Source: Ectothiorhodospiraceae bacterium (GTDB lineage Bacteria; Pseudomonadota; Gammaproteobacteria; XJ16; Halofilaceae). Taken from it: a DNA stretch of 53,104 nucleotides. The DNA is taken from contig SLKC01000172.1 of the NCBI GenBank assembly GCA_007134775.1, positions 1-53,104 of the forward strand. Direction: 5' to 3'. The position numbers were made by a program, and so were the translations under genes. Below are positions 1 through 11,378 of the stretch, in pieces. Below the pieces are notes generated by a model that saw nothing but the letters and a program-made list of their open reading frames with translations, was not told where the DNA came from and did no database searches. Positions within the stretch are counted from its first letter, which is position 1, and every line of letters begins with the position of its first letter.

Positions 1-1
1 C

Positions 2-877
2 GAGGCCCGCTTCGGCGTTGCCCCCACCGGCTGCTGGCCCTCCGAGGGCGGCGTCTGCGATGAAACCCTCGCCCTCATCGCCGAGGCCGGCTTCAACTGG
101 GCGGCCAGCGGCCAGCAGGTCTTGCGCCACAGCATCGATGCCGCCCTCGCGGAGGACGAGGAGGCCGCCGACGATCTCCACCGCCCGCGGCGAGTGGCCG
201 ATGGTGAGCTGGTCTGCTTCTTCCGTGACGACGGGCTCTCCGATCGCATCGGCTTCACTTACCAGGGCTGGCACGCCGAGGATGCCGCCGCCGACTTGCT
301 CGAACACCTGGAGACCATCGCCAGCACCGGCGCTGCCGGGCGGGTGGTGCCGATCATCCTCGACGGCGAGAACGCCTGGGAGCATTACCCCGCCAACGGG
401 GCCTATTTCCTCGCCGCCCTCTATCGCGGCCTGGTGGGGCACCCCGGTATCGAGTTGGTCACCTTCGCCGACTGTGTGGCCGACGCAGGCGTCGAGGCCC
501 CGCCGCTGGATCACGTCGTCGCGGGCAGTTGGGTCTACGGCGACCTCACTACCTGGATCGGCGACTGCCAGAAGAACCGCGCCTGGGAACTGCTGCTTGC
601 CGTCCGTGCCGCTGTGGATGCGGCGGTCGCAGAGGGCCTGGAGTGGACCCCCGAGCTCGATCGCCAACTCGCCGTGTGCGAGGGCTCGGACTGGTTCTGG
701 TGGCCCGGGATCTACAACCCGGCCGAGACGGTCGCCGCCTTCGATGCGCTCTTCCGCCGTCACCTCGCAGGCCTCTGTGACCTGGCGGGTGTGGAGCCGC
801 CCGCCGAGCTCGCCCACTCCTTCGCCGAGGGCCACGGCCACCCGGCCAGCGGTGGCGTTATGCGCCCCGGCGAATAG
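2..877 (+). CDS. Glycoside hydrolase family 57 protein, C-terminal part (5' end outside window)
   Basis: The reading frame is open from the first bases and ends at the TAG at 875-877, so about 291 C-terminal residues are visible and the start lies to the left. Near the left edge is the segment GCWPSEGGVCDE, followed by LALIAEAGFNWAASG and later FFRDDGLSDRIGFTYQGW; these are typical of GH57 alpha-glucan hydrolases/transferases (WPSEG motif). The predicted role is cytoplasmic alpha-1,4-glucan hydrolysis or transfer. malQ begins 18 nt downstream on the same strand and glgP converges on it, which supports a role in glycogen or maltodextrin metabolism. The exact activity (amylase, amylopullulanase or glucanotransferase) cannot be decided from this fragment. 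Confidence 0.82.
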   Translation, partial: EARFGVAPTGCWPSEGGVCDETLALIAEAGFNWAASGQQVLRHSIDAALAEDEEAADDLHRPRRVADGELVCFFRDDGLSDRIGFTYQGWHAEDAAADLLEHLETIASTGAAGRVVPIILDGENAWEHYPANGAYFLAALYRGLVGHPGIELVTFADCVADAGVEAPPLDHVVAGSWVYGDLTTWIGDCQKNRAWELLLAVRAAVDAAVAEGLEWTPELDRQLAVCEGSDWFWWPGIYNPAETVAAFDALFRRHLAGLCDLAGVEPPAELAHSFAEGHGHPASGGVMRPGE

Positions 878-895
878 CGCCTCTGGCCTCCGTGC

Positions 896-2242
896 ATGGA
901 CCCAACCACGCGAGCCGCTGGCGTTCTGCTCCACCCGACCTCGCTGCCCGGACCCGCCGCGCATGGGCGCCTGGGTAGCGCCGCCGACGCCTTCGCCGAG
1001 GCGTTGGCCGGTGCCGGTTTCCGCTGGTGGCAGATGCTCCCGGTCGGGCCGGTCGACCGGATGGGGTCACCCTATCAGTCGGCCTCTGCCTTCGCCGGTC
1101 GGCCCGGTTTCCTCGATCCGAGCGGCCCCGCCCCCGAGGCCGGAGACCGCGATCGCTTCCGTGCAGAGAACGCCTTCTGGCTCGATGACTGGACGCTGTT
1201 CACCGTGCTGCGTCGCCACTACCGCCGTCCCTGGCCCGAGTGGCCCGCAGCACTGCGCGACCGCGATGCGAGCGCGTTGGCGGCAGCCCGCCGCGATCTG
1301 GCCGGTGAAATCGACGCCGCCGAAGGCATCCAGTGGCGCTTCGACGTCCAGTGGCACCGGCTCAAGGCGCGCGCCAACGCCCTCGGGGTCGGGCTGATCG
1401 GTGATCTGCCATTCTACTGCGCGCTCGACAGTGCGGATGTTTGGGCCCAGCGGGACTGGTTTGCCGTGGATGCACGGGGTCACGTCACCGCCGCCGCCGG
1501 CGTGCCGCCGGATGCCTTCGCCGCTCGCGGTCAGTTTTGGGGCCACCCGCTGCACGACTGGGACGCGCAGGCCGCCTCCGGCTGGCAATGGTGGGTCGAG
1601 CGGGTGCGCACACAGGCGCGGCGCTTCGATCTGCTGCGGATCGACCACTTTCGCGCCTTGGTCGCGGCCTGGTCCATCCCGCCGGCGGAGCAGGACGCCC
1701 GCAATGGCCACTGGACGCCGGGGCCGGGGCGGGCGCCGTTTGACGCCATCGCCGCACGCCTCGGCAGCCTGCCACTGATCGCCGAGGATCTCGGCACCAT
1801 CACCCCCGATGTCGAGACCCTGCGTTGCGAACTGGGTCTGCCCGGCATGCGCGTGCTACAGTTCGCTTTCGACGGTGGCGATGACAATCCGCACCGCCCG
1901 CACAACCACACCGCGGACACCGTGGTCTACACCGGTACCCACGATAACGACACCAGCCTGGGCTGGTGGCACGATCTGGCAGGGGAGGTGCGGGCACGGG
2001 TCAAGGCCGAGCTTGGCACGGACGGCCACGACATGCCGGCCCCACTCATCGACGCCGCCCTGCAATCACCGGCCCGCATCGCTATCCTGCCCCTGCAGGA
2101 CCTGCTCGGCCTCGGCAGCGAGGCACGGATGAATGTCCCCGGCACCGAGGCCGGCAACTGGCAATGGCGTTACCGCGAGGGCGATCTCGAGCGGGCCTTC
2201 AACCGCGCAATCCGTCAGCGGCTGCACCGCTGCGGCCGCTGA
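896..2242 (+). CDS. malQ: 4-alpha-glucanotransferase (amylomaltase, GH77)
   Basis: This 448-residue protein belongs to the GH77 family, which disproportionates maltodextrins by moving alpha-1,4-glucan segments in the cytoplasm. Visible hallmarks are LHPTSLPGP near the N-terminus, GLIGDLPFYC around 166-175, the nucleophile in LLRIDHFRA (Asp250), the acid/base in LIAEDLGTI (Glu297) and YTGTHDNDT near 340. The length suits the short bacterial type without the N-terminal extension of E. coli MalQ. It lies 18 nt behind the GH57 gene and is probably co-transcribed with it. The glgP gene converges from the other side; MalQ plus GlgP is the usual pair for breaking down linear glucans. Confidence 0.93.
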   Translation: MDPTTRAAGVLLHPTSLPGPAAHGRLGSAADAFAEALAGAGFRWWQMLPVGPVDRMGSPYQSASAFAGRPGFLDPSGPAPEAGDRDRFRAENAFWLDDWTLFTVLRRHYRRPWPEWPAALRDRDASALAAARRDLAGEIDAAEGIQWRFDVQWHRLKARANALGVGLIGDLPFYCALDSADVWAQRDWFAVDARGHVTAAAGVPPDAFAARGQFWGHPLHDWDAQAASGWQWWVERVRTQARRFDLLRIDHFRALVAAWSIPPAEQDARNGHWTPGPGRAPFDAIAARLGSLPLIAEDLGTITPDVETLRCELGLPGMRVLQFAFDGGDDNPHRPHNHTADTVVYTGTHDNDTSLGWWHDLAGEVRARVKAELGTDGHDMPAPLIDAALQSPARIAILPLQDLLGLGSEARMNVPGTEAGNWQWRYREGDLERAFNRAIRQRLHRCGR

Positions 2243-2243
2243 T

Positions 2244-2261
2244 TCGCGAGCTTGCTCGCGA
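2244..2261. repeat. Perfect 8-bp inverted repeat just after malQ
   Basis: TCGCGAGC and GCTCGCGA flank a 2-nt TT spacer immediately after the malQ stop codon. This is a strong stem-loop in the 79-nt space between convergent malQ and glgP. No T-run follows on either strand, so it is not a classical intrinsic terminator. It could be a bidirectional mRNA-end hairpin or a REP-like unit; copies elsewhere in the genome would decide. Confidence 0.5.
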
Positions 2262-2321
2262 GCAGGCCCGGTACACCCGTTTAGGCTCCCGCCCACGCAC
2301 GCCAGCACGAGCGCGGTGCGT

Positions 2322-4877
2322 TTACAACCAGGTCATATACCCGGTCTCGAAGGGATGGGCCAGATGCGGATGATTCGGGCAGGCCCGCACCTGGAAGTGG
2401 ATCAGGCCATTCGGCGGGTTCTCCACCACCAGGCTGAAACGCGCCTCCTGGCTGTCTTCACGCTCCAGGGTGAAGGCATGTGACTCCGACGGCGCCACGC
2501 CGTCGTCCGCCGGCAGTTCGAGCACACATTCGACGTGCAGATCCTCGGCATTCAGCCCGTTCGTCTGCACGCCCAGCCGCAACGTGACGCTGTCGCCCGT
2601 GTGCACCTGCCTCGGGGGCGGGTCCAGCCAGCGCAGTGCCACGCCGCTCCAGCGCTCGCGCACCCGCTGCTTCCAGCGCGCGAGTTCGCGCGCCGGCGCG
2701 CCCTCGTCGGCGGCAAGCGCCCGGCCATGGGTACTGGCCGGTGCATACATGCACTCGACATAGTCCACGAGCATGCGCTGGGCATTGAACCGCGGCAATA
2801 TCGTCTGCATCGAGGCCTTCGCCCGGCGCATCCAGGCCTCGGAGAATCCGCTGCCGTCGTCATTGAACCAAGTCGGGATCACCTCGTACTCAAGCAGGTC
2901 GAGCAGCTCTTCGGCCTCGGCGGCATCGCGCTCCTCGGGATCCGTGTCCGGTCCGTGGGGTTGGATGGCCCAGCCGTTGTCGCCGTCATACGCCTCGGCC
3001 CACCAGCCATCGAGCACGCTCAGGTTGACCGAACCGTTCATGGCTGCCTTCTGTCCCGAGGTCCCGCAGGCCTCCAACGGATATTCCGGGGTGTTCAGCC
3101 AGACATCGACGCCAGCGACGAGCGCGCGTGCCAACGTCATGCCGTAGCCCTCGACAAAGAATACCCGGTCGCGGAACGGCGGCTCATCCGAGCGTTGGAC
3201 GATCTCCTGGAGCAGTGCCTGTCCGGGCTCGTCCGCCGGGTGCGCCTTGCCGGCGAAGACAACGATCACCGGGCGCTGCGGATCGCCGAGCAGCCGCGCC
3301 AGGCGCTCCTCATCGCGAAACAGCAGCAGGGCGCGCTTGTAGGTAGCGAAGCGGCGGGCAAAACCGATGACCAGGGGGTGTACGTTCTCCCCATGGAGCA
3401 CGGCGCGCATCGAGCGGATGCGGCTGCGGCTGATCTGGCGGCGCTCGTACTCCGCTGTCAGGCGTTCGCCCAGCCTCTCCAGCAGCCGGCTCTTGAGCAA
3501 ATGGCAGATGGAGCGGAAGCGGTTGTCGGGGATCTGCGCGACCTGTTCGGCCCAGAAGTCCGGTTCATGCACATGGCTGCGCCAGCCCGGCGCGACCGCG
3601 TCGAACAGCTCCAGCCATTCCCGCGCGAGGAAGGTCGGGATGTGCACGCCGTTGGTGATGTGCTGCAGTGGATTCTCCGCCGGCGGCACCTGCGGCCAGA
3701 TGAAGCGCTCCATGTGCGCGGCGACTTCGCCATGGATGCGGCTGACACCGTTGTGCCAGCGTGAGCCGCGCAGCGCAAGCGCGGTCATATTGAATTGGTC
3801 CTGATTGTCCGGTGATGCGCCCAGCTCCAGAAACCGCTCCAGTGTCGTGCCCAGGGTGGGGACGAATTCGCGGAAGTGGCGTGTCACCATCACGTGCGGG
3901 AACAGATCGTGACCCGCCGCCACCGGTGTGTGCGTGGTGAACACCGTCGCCGCCGCCACAGCTTGCAGCGCGCTGTCGAAATCCAGCCCCGCGGCCACCT
4001 GCTCGCGGCAGCGCTCGAGGATGCCGAAGGCCGGGTGGCCCTCGTTCAGGTGCCAGACGGTGGGCTCGATGCCGAGTGCGCGCAGCGCGCGCACGCCGCC
4101 GATGCCCAGCACCATCTCCTGCGCCATGCGCAGCTCGCGGTCGCCGCCATAGAGCTGGTAGGTGATGCTGCGGTCGCCAGGGGCGTTGGCCGCCAGCTCG
4201 GTGTCGAGCAGGTAGAGGCGTACATGGCCGACCGCCGCCACCCACACCCGCGCCTGCACCTCGCGGTCGGCGAGAGGAATGGACACGCGGACCTCGTCGC
4301 CGGACGGTGTCATCGCCGGGCGCACCGGCAGATTGGCGAGTTCAACCGGGTTGTACACGGCCTCCTGCTCGCCGGCGGCATTGATGCGCTGGGTGAAGTA
4401 GCCCTGGCGGTACATCAGCCCCACCGCCACGAACGGCAGGCCGAGATCGCTGGCCGCCTTGCAGTGGTCGCCGGCGAGGATGCCGAGACCACCGGAATAG
4501 AGCTGCAGGCTCTCGTGCAGGCCGTATTCCATGCAGAAATAGGCGATGGTGTCGTTCGCCGCGTCGAGGCCCTCACAGCCCGTGGTCGCCGCCCCGCTCG
4601 CTTCCAGGTACTGATCGAAGGCCGCCATCACCGTGTTCAATTCCTGCAAGAAGTCGCTGTCCTCGGCGAGGGCGTCGAAGCGCGCCTGCGGGACGCGGCG
4701 CAGGAAAATGGTCGGGTTGTGTTCGCACTGCTCCCACTGGTACACGTCGATGCGGCGGAAGAGCGCGCGCGTGCGCCGGTCCCAGGAATAGAACAGGTTG
4801 CCGGCGAGCTCCTCAAGCCGGGCGAGGTTGTCCGGGATGACCGGCCGGACTTCTAGTGGGTAACGGTTACCCGCCAT
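2322..4877 (-). CDS. glgP: Alpha-glucan (glycogen/maltodextrin) phosphorylase
   Basis: This 851-residue GT35 enzyme releases glucose-1-phosphate from the non-reducing ends of alpha-1,4-glucans using pyridoxal phosphate. The N-terminal ~110 residues (NLARLEELAGNLFYSWDRR) match the DUF3417 domain that marks the shorter bacterial/archaeal GlgP type, unlike E. coli GlgP/MalP. Also visible are FCMEYGLHESLQLYSGGLG, TVWHLNEGHPAF, and the PLP lysine region GTSGQKAAMNGS near residue 610. The start ATG at 4875-4877 is 30 nt after the rpoD stop, with only a weak ribosome-binding site, so read-through from rpoD is possible. Confidence 0.95.
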   Translation of the reverse strand: MAGNRYPLEVRPVIPDNLARLEELAGNLFYSWDRRTRALFRRIDVYQWEQCEHNPTIFLRRVPQARFDALAEDSDFLQELNTVMAAFDQYLEASGAATTGCEGLDAANDTIAYFCMEYGLHESLQLYSGGLGILAGDHCKAASDLGLPFVAVGLMYRQGYFTQRINAAGEQEAVYNPVELANLPVRPAMTPSGDEVRVSIPLADREVQARVWVAAVGHVRLYLLDTELAANAPGDRSITYQLYGGDRELRMAQEMVLGIGGVRALRALGIEPTVWHLNEGHPAFGILERCREQVAAGLDFDSALQAVAAATVFTTHTPVAAGHDLFPHVMVTRHFREFVPTLGTTLERFLELGASPDNQDQFNMTALALRGSRWHNGVSRIHGEVAAHMERFIWPQVPPAENPLQHITNGVHIPTFLAREWLELFDAVAPGWRSHVHEPDFWAEQVAQIPDNRFRSICHLLKSRLLERLGERLTAEYERRQISRSRIRSMRAVLHGENVHPLVIGFARRFATYKRALLLFRDEERLARLLGDPQRPVIVVFAGKAHPADEPGQALLQEIVQRSDEPPFRDRVFFVEGYGMTLARALVAGVDVWLNTPEYPLEACGTSGQKAAMNGSVNLSVLDGWWAEAYDGDNGWAIQPHGPDTDPEERDAAEAEELLDLLEYEVIPTWFNDDGSGFSEAWMRRAKASMQTILPRFNAQRMLVDYVECMYAPASTHGRALAADEGAPARELARWKQRVRERWSGVALRWLDPPPRQVHTGDSVTLRLGVQTNGLNAEDLHVECVLELPADDGVAPSESHAFTLEREDSQEARFSLVVENPPNGLIHFQVRACPNHPHLAHPFETGYMTWL

Positions 4878-4907
4878 GGGTGTGGTCTCTTGACCCGTTA
4901 ATAATGT

Positions 4908-6740
<1,833 letters not shown>

Positions 6741-6795
6741 AAGCTCGGGACCCACAGACGGTTCAATGGTACGTTGGACGCGCAGGTAATCTTCC

Positions 6796-6825
6796 AGTAT
6801 AGCAGCAGGCGGTTCCGCGTGCCAT
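6796..6825 (-). promoter_or_regulatory. Sigma-70-like promoter of rpoD
   Basis: On the minus strand a -35 ATGGCA (6820-6825; 4/6 to consensus) is separated by 18 bp from a -10 TATACT (6796-6801; 5/6). Transcription would begin near 6789, giving a leader of about 50 nt before the rpoD ATG at 6740. This supports the shorter rpoD start. Confidence 0.55.
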
Positions 6826-7083
6826 TGCGGAGGTGGCGTCACGTCCTTGCACTTGCCGTCTGCGTCGCTGTCGGCGACAATTCGCGGTTCTCCGCGCGGG
6901 GGCTTTCCACAGGCCCCGGCGGCTGCGGTGTCGATGCCGCGGCCAGCGGCCGCAAAGGGCCGCTCCCATTCGTTGAATGGAGGCGACGGCGCCTGCCGTC
7001 AAGCCCCCTTTCGGCTGTTCCGGGGCCGGAGATGAGGAGCCGCCGCGTGCCCTGGTTCTGCCGGCAGTTGGGGAACAACGCTC
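6826..7083. other. Intergenic region between divergent rpoD and tkt, with REP-like hairpin
   Basis: This non-coding stretch separates the rpoD promoter from tkt. AGCGGCC (6945-6951) and GGCCGCT (6958-6964) form a perfect 7-bp stem around GCAAAG, followed by CCCATTC, then GTT, then GAATGG, a second small hairpin. The first resembles gammaproteobacterial REP units in layout. A weak sigma-70-like candidate for tkt is TTGCCG (6853-6858), 17 bp, GACAAT (6876-6881), far upstream of the gene. I see no gene here. Confidence 0.4.
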
Positions 7084-9090
7084 ATGCCCGCCCGTCGTGA
7101 CCTCGCGAACGCGATCCGTGCACTCAGCATGGACGCCGTCCAGCAAGCCAAATCCGGCCATCCCGGCATGCCGATGGGCATGGCCGATATCGCCGAAGTC
7201 CTGTGGAATGACTATCTGCGGCACAATCCCGCCAACCCGCACTGGCCGGATCGTGATCGCTTCGTGGTCTCCAATGGCCACGGCTCGATGCTGCTCTATT
7301 CCCTGCTCCACCTGACCGGTTACGACGTGCCGCTCGATGAGCTGCGCAATTTCCGCCAGTTGCACTCGATGACGCCGGGGCATCCCGAGTATGGCGACAC
7401 GCCCGGTGTCGAGACGACGACCGGGCCGCTCGGCCAGGGACTGGCCAATGCGGTGGGCATTGCCCTGGGCGAGAAGGCGCTGGCGGCGCGCTACAACCGC
7501 CCCGGTCACGAGATCATCGACCATTGGACCTATGTCTTCACCGGTGATGGCTGCCTCATGGAGGGGATCTCGCACGAGGCCTGCTCGCTTGCCGGCACGC
7601 TGGGTCTGGGCAAGTTGATCGCCTTCTATGACGACAATGGTATCTCTATTGACGGCGATGTCGGCGGATGGTTCACCGACGATACACCGGGTCGTTTTGC
7701 GGCGTATGGCTGGCAGGTGATCCCCGCGGTCGATGGCCACGATCCCGAGGCCGTGCGCACGGCGATCGAGGCGGCGCGCGCCGACACCGCGCGCCCGACG
7801 CTGATCTGCTGTCGTACGGTCATCGGTTGGGGCTCTCCCAACAAGGCAGGCAAGGAGGAGGTGCACGGCGCTGCGCTCGGCGAGGAGGAGGTCGCCCTGG
7901 TGCGCGAGACCATCGGCTGGCCCCACCCGCCGTTCGAGGTCCCCGACGAGATCCGCACCGGCTGGGAGGCCCGCGAGCGGGGGGCGGAACTCGAGTCGGA
8001 CTGGAATGCCCGGTTCAGTGCCTATCGCGACGCGCATCCCGAACTGGCCAGTGAACTGGAGCGGCGCCTGGACGGCGCGCTACCGGCGGACTGGGACGCG
8101 CACGCCCGCCGTCTGCTGGAGAATGCGGTCGAGGCGGCCGACTCTCCGGCGACGCGCAAGGCTTCGCACAAGGCGCTGTCCGGCTTCGCCGAAGTCCTGC
8201 CCGAACTGATCGGCGGCTCGGCGGATCTGACCGGCTCGAATCTCACCCGCTGGAGCGGGGCACAGGACATCACCGCGGCTGACGCGTCGGGCGGCTACGT
8301 CTACTTCGGCGTGCGCGAATTCGGCATGGCCGCGATGGTCAACGGCCTGGCGCTGCATGGCGGCTTCCGTCCCTTCGGTGCGACTTTCCTGATCTTCTCC
8401 GACTATGCGCGCAACGCGCTGCGCATGGCGGCGCTGATGCGCGTGCCCAGCATCTTCGTGTTCACCCATGACTCCATCGGCCTGGGCGAGGACGGCCCCA
8501 CCCACCAGGCGGTCGAACAGCTCTCGAGCCTGCGCCTGATCCCGAACATGGAGGTGTGGCGGCCCTGCGATGCGGTCGAGACGGTGGCCGCCTGGAAGCG
8601 CGCGCTTGAGCGCCGTGATGGCCCGGTTGCGATGGCCTACTCGCGCCAGGGGCTGCCCCATCAGACGCGCTCCGAGAAGCAGGTCGAAGCGATCGCGCGC
8701 GGTGGTTACGTCCTTGCTGAGGCCGGCGACTCCCCCGATGTCGTCCTCATCGCCACGGGCTCGGAGGTGCATCTGGCGACGGAGGCCGTCGAGCCACTGC
8801 GCGAGGCCGGGATCGCCGCGCGCGTCGTTTCGCTGCCCTCGAGTGAGGTCTTCGACAGCCAGGAGGCCGCCTATCGCGACGCCGTGTTGCCGCCCGGGGT
8901 CCCGCGGGTTGCCGTCGAAGCGGGGGCGAGCGACTGGTGGCGACGCTACGTCGGCCTCGAAGGCGACGTCGTCGGTATCGATACATTCGGCGCCTCTGCG
9001 CCCTCGGGCGTGGCAATGGCACACTTTGGGTTTACTGTGGAGCGTGTGGTGGCGACCGCTCGGGCCGTCGTCGATCGCACACGCGGCTAA
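7084..9090 (+). CDS. tkt: Transketolase
   Basis: This 668-residue, full-length enzyme transfers C2 ketol units in the pentose phosphate pathway and Calvin cycle with thiamine diphosphate and a divalent metal. The motifs fit E. coli TktA position for position: SGHPGMPMG (His26), SNGHGSM (His66), GPLGQG, the ThDP motif GDGCLMEG (Asp155) and the pyrimidine-domain [16 protein letters not shown]. The C-terminal domain is complete. gap, pgk and pyk follow on the same strand, so this is probably the head of a lower-glycolysis/Calvin-type transcription unit. The 93-nt gap to gap contains GC-rich inverted repeats but no T-rich terminator. Confidence 0.97.
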   Translation: MPARRDLANAIRALSMDAVQQAKSGHPGMPMGMADIAEVLWNDYLRHNPANPHWPDRDRFVVSNGHGSMLLYSLLHLTGYDVPLDELRNFRQLHSMTPGHPEYGDTPGVETTTGPLGQGLANAVGIALGEKALAARYNRPGHEIIDHWTYVFTGDGCLMEGISHEACSLAGTLGLGKLIAFYDDNGISIDGDVGGWFTDDTPGRFAAYGWQVIPAVDGHDPEAVRTAIEAARADTARPTLICCRTVIGWGSPNKAGKEEVHGAALGEEEVALVRETIGWPHPPFEVPDEIRTGWEARERGAELESDWNARFSAYRDAHPELASELERRLDGALPADWDAHARRLLENAVEAADSPATRKASHKALSGFAEVLPELIGGSADLTGSNLTRWSGAQDITAADASGGYVYFGVREFGMAAMVNGLALHGGFRPFGATFLIFSDYARNALRMAALMRVPSIFVFTHDSIGLGEDGPTHQAVEQLSSLRLIPNMEVWRPCDAVETVAAWKRALERRDGPVAMAYSRQGLPHQTRSEKQVEAIARGGYVLAEAGDSPDVVLIATGSEVHLATEAVEPLREAGIAARVVSLPSSEVFDSQEAAYRDAVLPPGVPRVAVEAGASDWWRRYVGLEGDVVGIDTFGASAPSGVAMAHFGFTVERVVATARAVVDRTRG

Positions 9091-9183
9091 TATCGGGCCG
9101 GCTGCACGAGGCCGGCAGGATGGACCAACCTGCGGCGGCAGCCGACGAGCGGCGCCGCCCGACTGCAAGAGGAACCGTGACCT

Positions 9184-10194
9184 ATGGCTATCAAAGTTGG
9201 AATCAACGGCTACGGACGCATCGGCCGCAACATCCTGCGCGCCCTGTACGAGTCCGGTCGTAACGAGGAGATCCAGATTGTCGCGATCAACGATCTGGGC
9301 GACGCCGCCACGAACGCCCACCTGACTCAGTACGATACGGCCCACGGGCGTTTCCCCGGAGAGGTGTCGGTCGACGGCGATGCGATGGTCGTCAACGGGG
9401 ATCGCATCCGCGTCTGCGCCGAGCGCGATCCGGCGAAGCTGCCGTGGGGAGAGCTCAATGTCGATGTCGTGATCGAGTCGACGGGGCTGTTCACCAGCAA
9501 GGAGAAGGCCTCGGCGCACGTGAGCGCGGGCGCGAAAAAGGTCCTGATCTCGGCGCCGGGCGGTTCGGATGTGGACGCCACAGTGGTCTACGGCGTCAAC
9601 GATGGCGATCTCCGCGCCGAGCACGAGGTGGTATCGAACGCCTCCTGCACGACCAACTGCCTCGCGCCTGTGGTCAAGGTGCTCAACGACGGCATCGGTG
9701 TCGAGCATGGCCTGATGACCACGGTGCACGCCTACACCAATGACCAGGTCCTGACCGACGTCTATCACAAGGACCTGCGCCGGGCGCGCTCGGCCACGCA
9801 CTCGATGATCCCGACGTCGACCGGTGCGGCGAAGGCGGTCGGTCTGGTCCTTCCCCAGCTGGAGGGGCGGCTCGACGGCTACGCCATCCGCGTGCCGACG
9901 ATCAACGTCTCCGTGGTCGATCTCACCTTCACGGCGAGCCGTGCGACCAGTGTTGATGAGATCAACGACCTGATGAAGCGCGCCGCCGAAGGTCCCTTGC
10001 GCGGGGTGCTCGGTTATAGCGAGGAGCCGCTGGTCTCGGTCGATTTCAATCACAACCCCGCCTCCTCGATCTACGATGCGCCGCTGACCAAGGTCACCGG
10101 CGGGACACTGGGCAAGGTCGTCGCCTGGTATGACAACGAGTGGGGCTTCTCCAGCCGCATGCTCGATGTCGTTGCAGCCTGGATGAAGGCATGA
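9184..10194 (+). CDS. gap: Type I glyceraldehyde-3-phosphate dehydrogenase
   Basis: This 336-residue enzyme interconverts glyceraldehyde-3-phosphate and 1,3-bisphosphoglycerate. It shows the Rossmann start [17 protein letters not shown], the acidic residue in INDLGD near 37 that suits NAD binding, the catalytic SNASCTTNC (Cys155) and His182 in [10 protein letters not shown], and a complete C-terminal domain ([12 protein letters not shown]). The AGAGGA site sits about 8-10 nt before the ATG. The stop codon overlaps the pgk start as ATGA, so translation of the two is probably coupled. NADP use cannot be excluded. Confidence 0.97.
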   Translation: MAIKVGINGYGRIGRNILRALYESGRNEEIQIVAINDLGDAATNAHLTQYDTAHGRFPGEVSVDGDAMVVNGDRIRVCAERDPAKLPWGELNVDVVIESTGLFTSKEKASAHVSAGAKKVLISAPGGSDVDATVVYGVNDGDLRAEHEVVSNASCTTNCLAPVVKVLNDGIGVEHGLMTTVHAYTNDQVLTDVYHKDLRRARSATHSMIPTSTGAAKAVGLVLPQLEGRLDGYAIRVPTINVSVVDLTFTASRATSVDEINDLMKRAAEGPLRGVLGYSEEPLVSVDFNHNPASSIYDAPLTKVTGGTLGKVVAWYDNEWGFSSRMLDVVAAWMKA

Positions 10195-11378
10195 GCGCCA
10201 TGCTGCGCATGGCGAACCTCGACCTGGCCGGCAAACGGGTCCTCATCCGTGAAGATCTGAACTCGCCGGTGGTCGATGGCCGTGTGACCAGCGATGAACG
10301 CATCCGCGCCTCCCTGCCGACCATCCAGGCGGCGATGGATCAGGGCGCGCGCGTGGCGATCATGGCGCATCTGGGGCGGCCGAAGGAGGGTGAGCCCACG
10401 CCCGAGAGTTCGTTGCGGCCCGTCGCCGACCGCCTCGGCGAGCTGCTCGGCCAGGAGGTGCCGCTGATCGAGGACTGGCTCGACGGCCTGCCCGAGATCG
10501 CCCCCGGTGGGGTCGTGCTCTGCGAGAACGTGCGCTGGTGTGTCGGCGAGAAGGCCAACGACGAGCAACTCGCCCGGCGCATGGCCGCGCTCTGCGATGT
10601 CTACGTCATGGACGCCTTCGGTGTCGCCCACCGTGCCCAGGCGTCGACGCACGGGGTCGCCCGCTTCGCCCCGATCGCGTGTGCCGGCCAGCTCCTCGTG
10701 CGCGAACTCGAGGCGCTCGCGGTCGTGCTGGAGCACCCGCGTCGGCCCCTGATCGCGATCGTCGGTGGCGCCAAGGTCTCGACCAAGCTCGGCGTGCTCT
10801 CGGCCCTGCTCGAGCAGGTCGATCGCCTGATCGTCGGCGGCGGGATCGCCAACACCTTCATCGCCGCGCGCGGTTACGCGGTCGGCAGCTCGCTGCACGA
10901 GGCCGATCTGATCGACGACGCCCGGGCATTGCTGGACAAGGCGGCAGCGGCGGGCGTCGATGTCCCGCTGCCCACGGATGTGGTGGTGGCGCCCGACGTC
11001 AAGACCGAGGGCAGCGCGCGCGTCAAGGAGCTGGAGGCGATCACCCCGGGTGACTGCATCCTGGATGTCGGCCCGGCGACCCGCTCACGCTACGCCGAAC
11101 TCGTCGCCGGCGCCGGCACGATCTTCTGGAACGGGCCCGTCGGCGTGTTTGAGGTCGCGGCCTTCGCCGAGGGCACGCGCGCACTCGGCGAGGCGATCGC
11201 GGAATCGGCGGCCTACTCGATCGCGGGCGGCGGGGACACCTTGTCGGCGCTGCGTACATTCGGTCTCAGCGACCGGATGTCGTACATCTGCACCGGTGGT
11301 GGCGCCTTCCTCGAATATGTCGAACATCGAACCCTGCCAGCGGTGGAAATCCTTGAACAACGAGCCTGCGAGCAGTAA
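10191..11378 (+). CDS. pgk: Phosphoglycerate kinase
   Basis: This 395-residue monomeric kinase transfers phosphate between 1,3-bisphosphoglycerate and ADP. The N-terminal [17 protein letters not shown], the [13 protein letters not shown] substrate segment, [23 protein letters not shown] and the nucleotide-binding GGGDTL loop are all present. The frame is open further upstream inside gap, but the ATG at 10191 overlaps the gap stop (ATGA), has GGATGAAGG just before it and gives the family's usual N-terminus. A further ATG at 10200 is possible. Its 3' end overlaps the start of pyk. Confidence 0.96.
   Translation: MSAMLRMANLDLAGKRVLIREDLNSPVVDGRVTSDERIRASLPTIQAAMDQGARVAIMAHLGRPKEGEPTPESSLRPVADRLGELLGQEVPLIEDWLDGLPEIAPGGVVLCENVRWCVGEKANDEQLARRMAALCDVYVMDAFGVAHRAQASTHGVARFAPIACAGQLLVRELEALAVVLEHPRRPLIAIVGGAKVSTKLGVLSALLEQVDRLIVGGGIANTFIAARGYAVGSSLHEADLIDDARALLDKAAAAGVDVPLPTDVVVAPDVKTEGSARVKELEAITPGDCILDVGPATRSRYAELVAGAGTIFWNGPVGVFEVAAFAEGTRALGEAIAESAAYSIAGGGDTLSALRTFGLSDRMSYICTGGGAFLEYVEHRTLPAVEILEQRACEQ

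Noticed and set aside
2535-4856. Plus-strand open frames (2535-3764 and 3876-4856) opposite glgP
   Set aside because: They mirror the phosphorylase codons on the other strand and have no independent support.
6741-6842. 34-residue N-terminal extension of RpoD
   Set aside because: The promoter -10 and -35 lie inside it, and RpoD proteins start at the [10 protein letters not shown]-like segment.
8080-10053. 657-codon open frame on the minus strand across tkt and gap
   Set aside because: It is antisense to two full-length, motif-complete genes; long antisense frames are expected at this GC content, and its translation shows no known domain.
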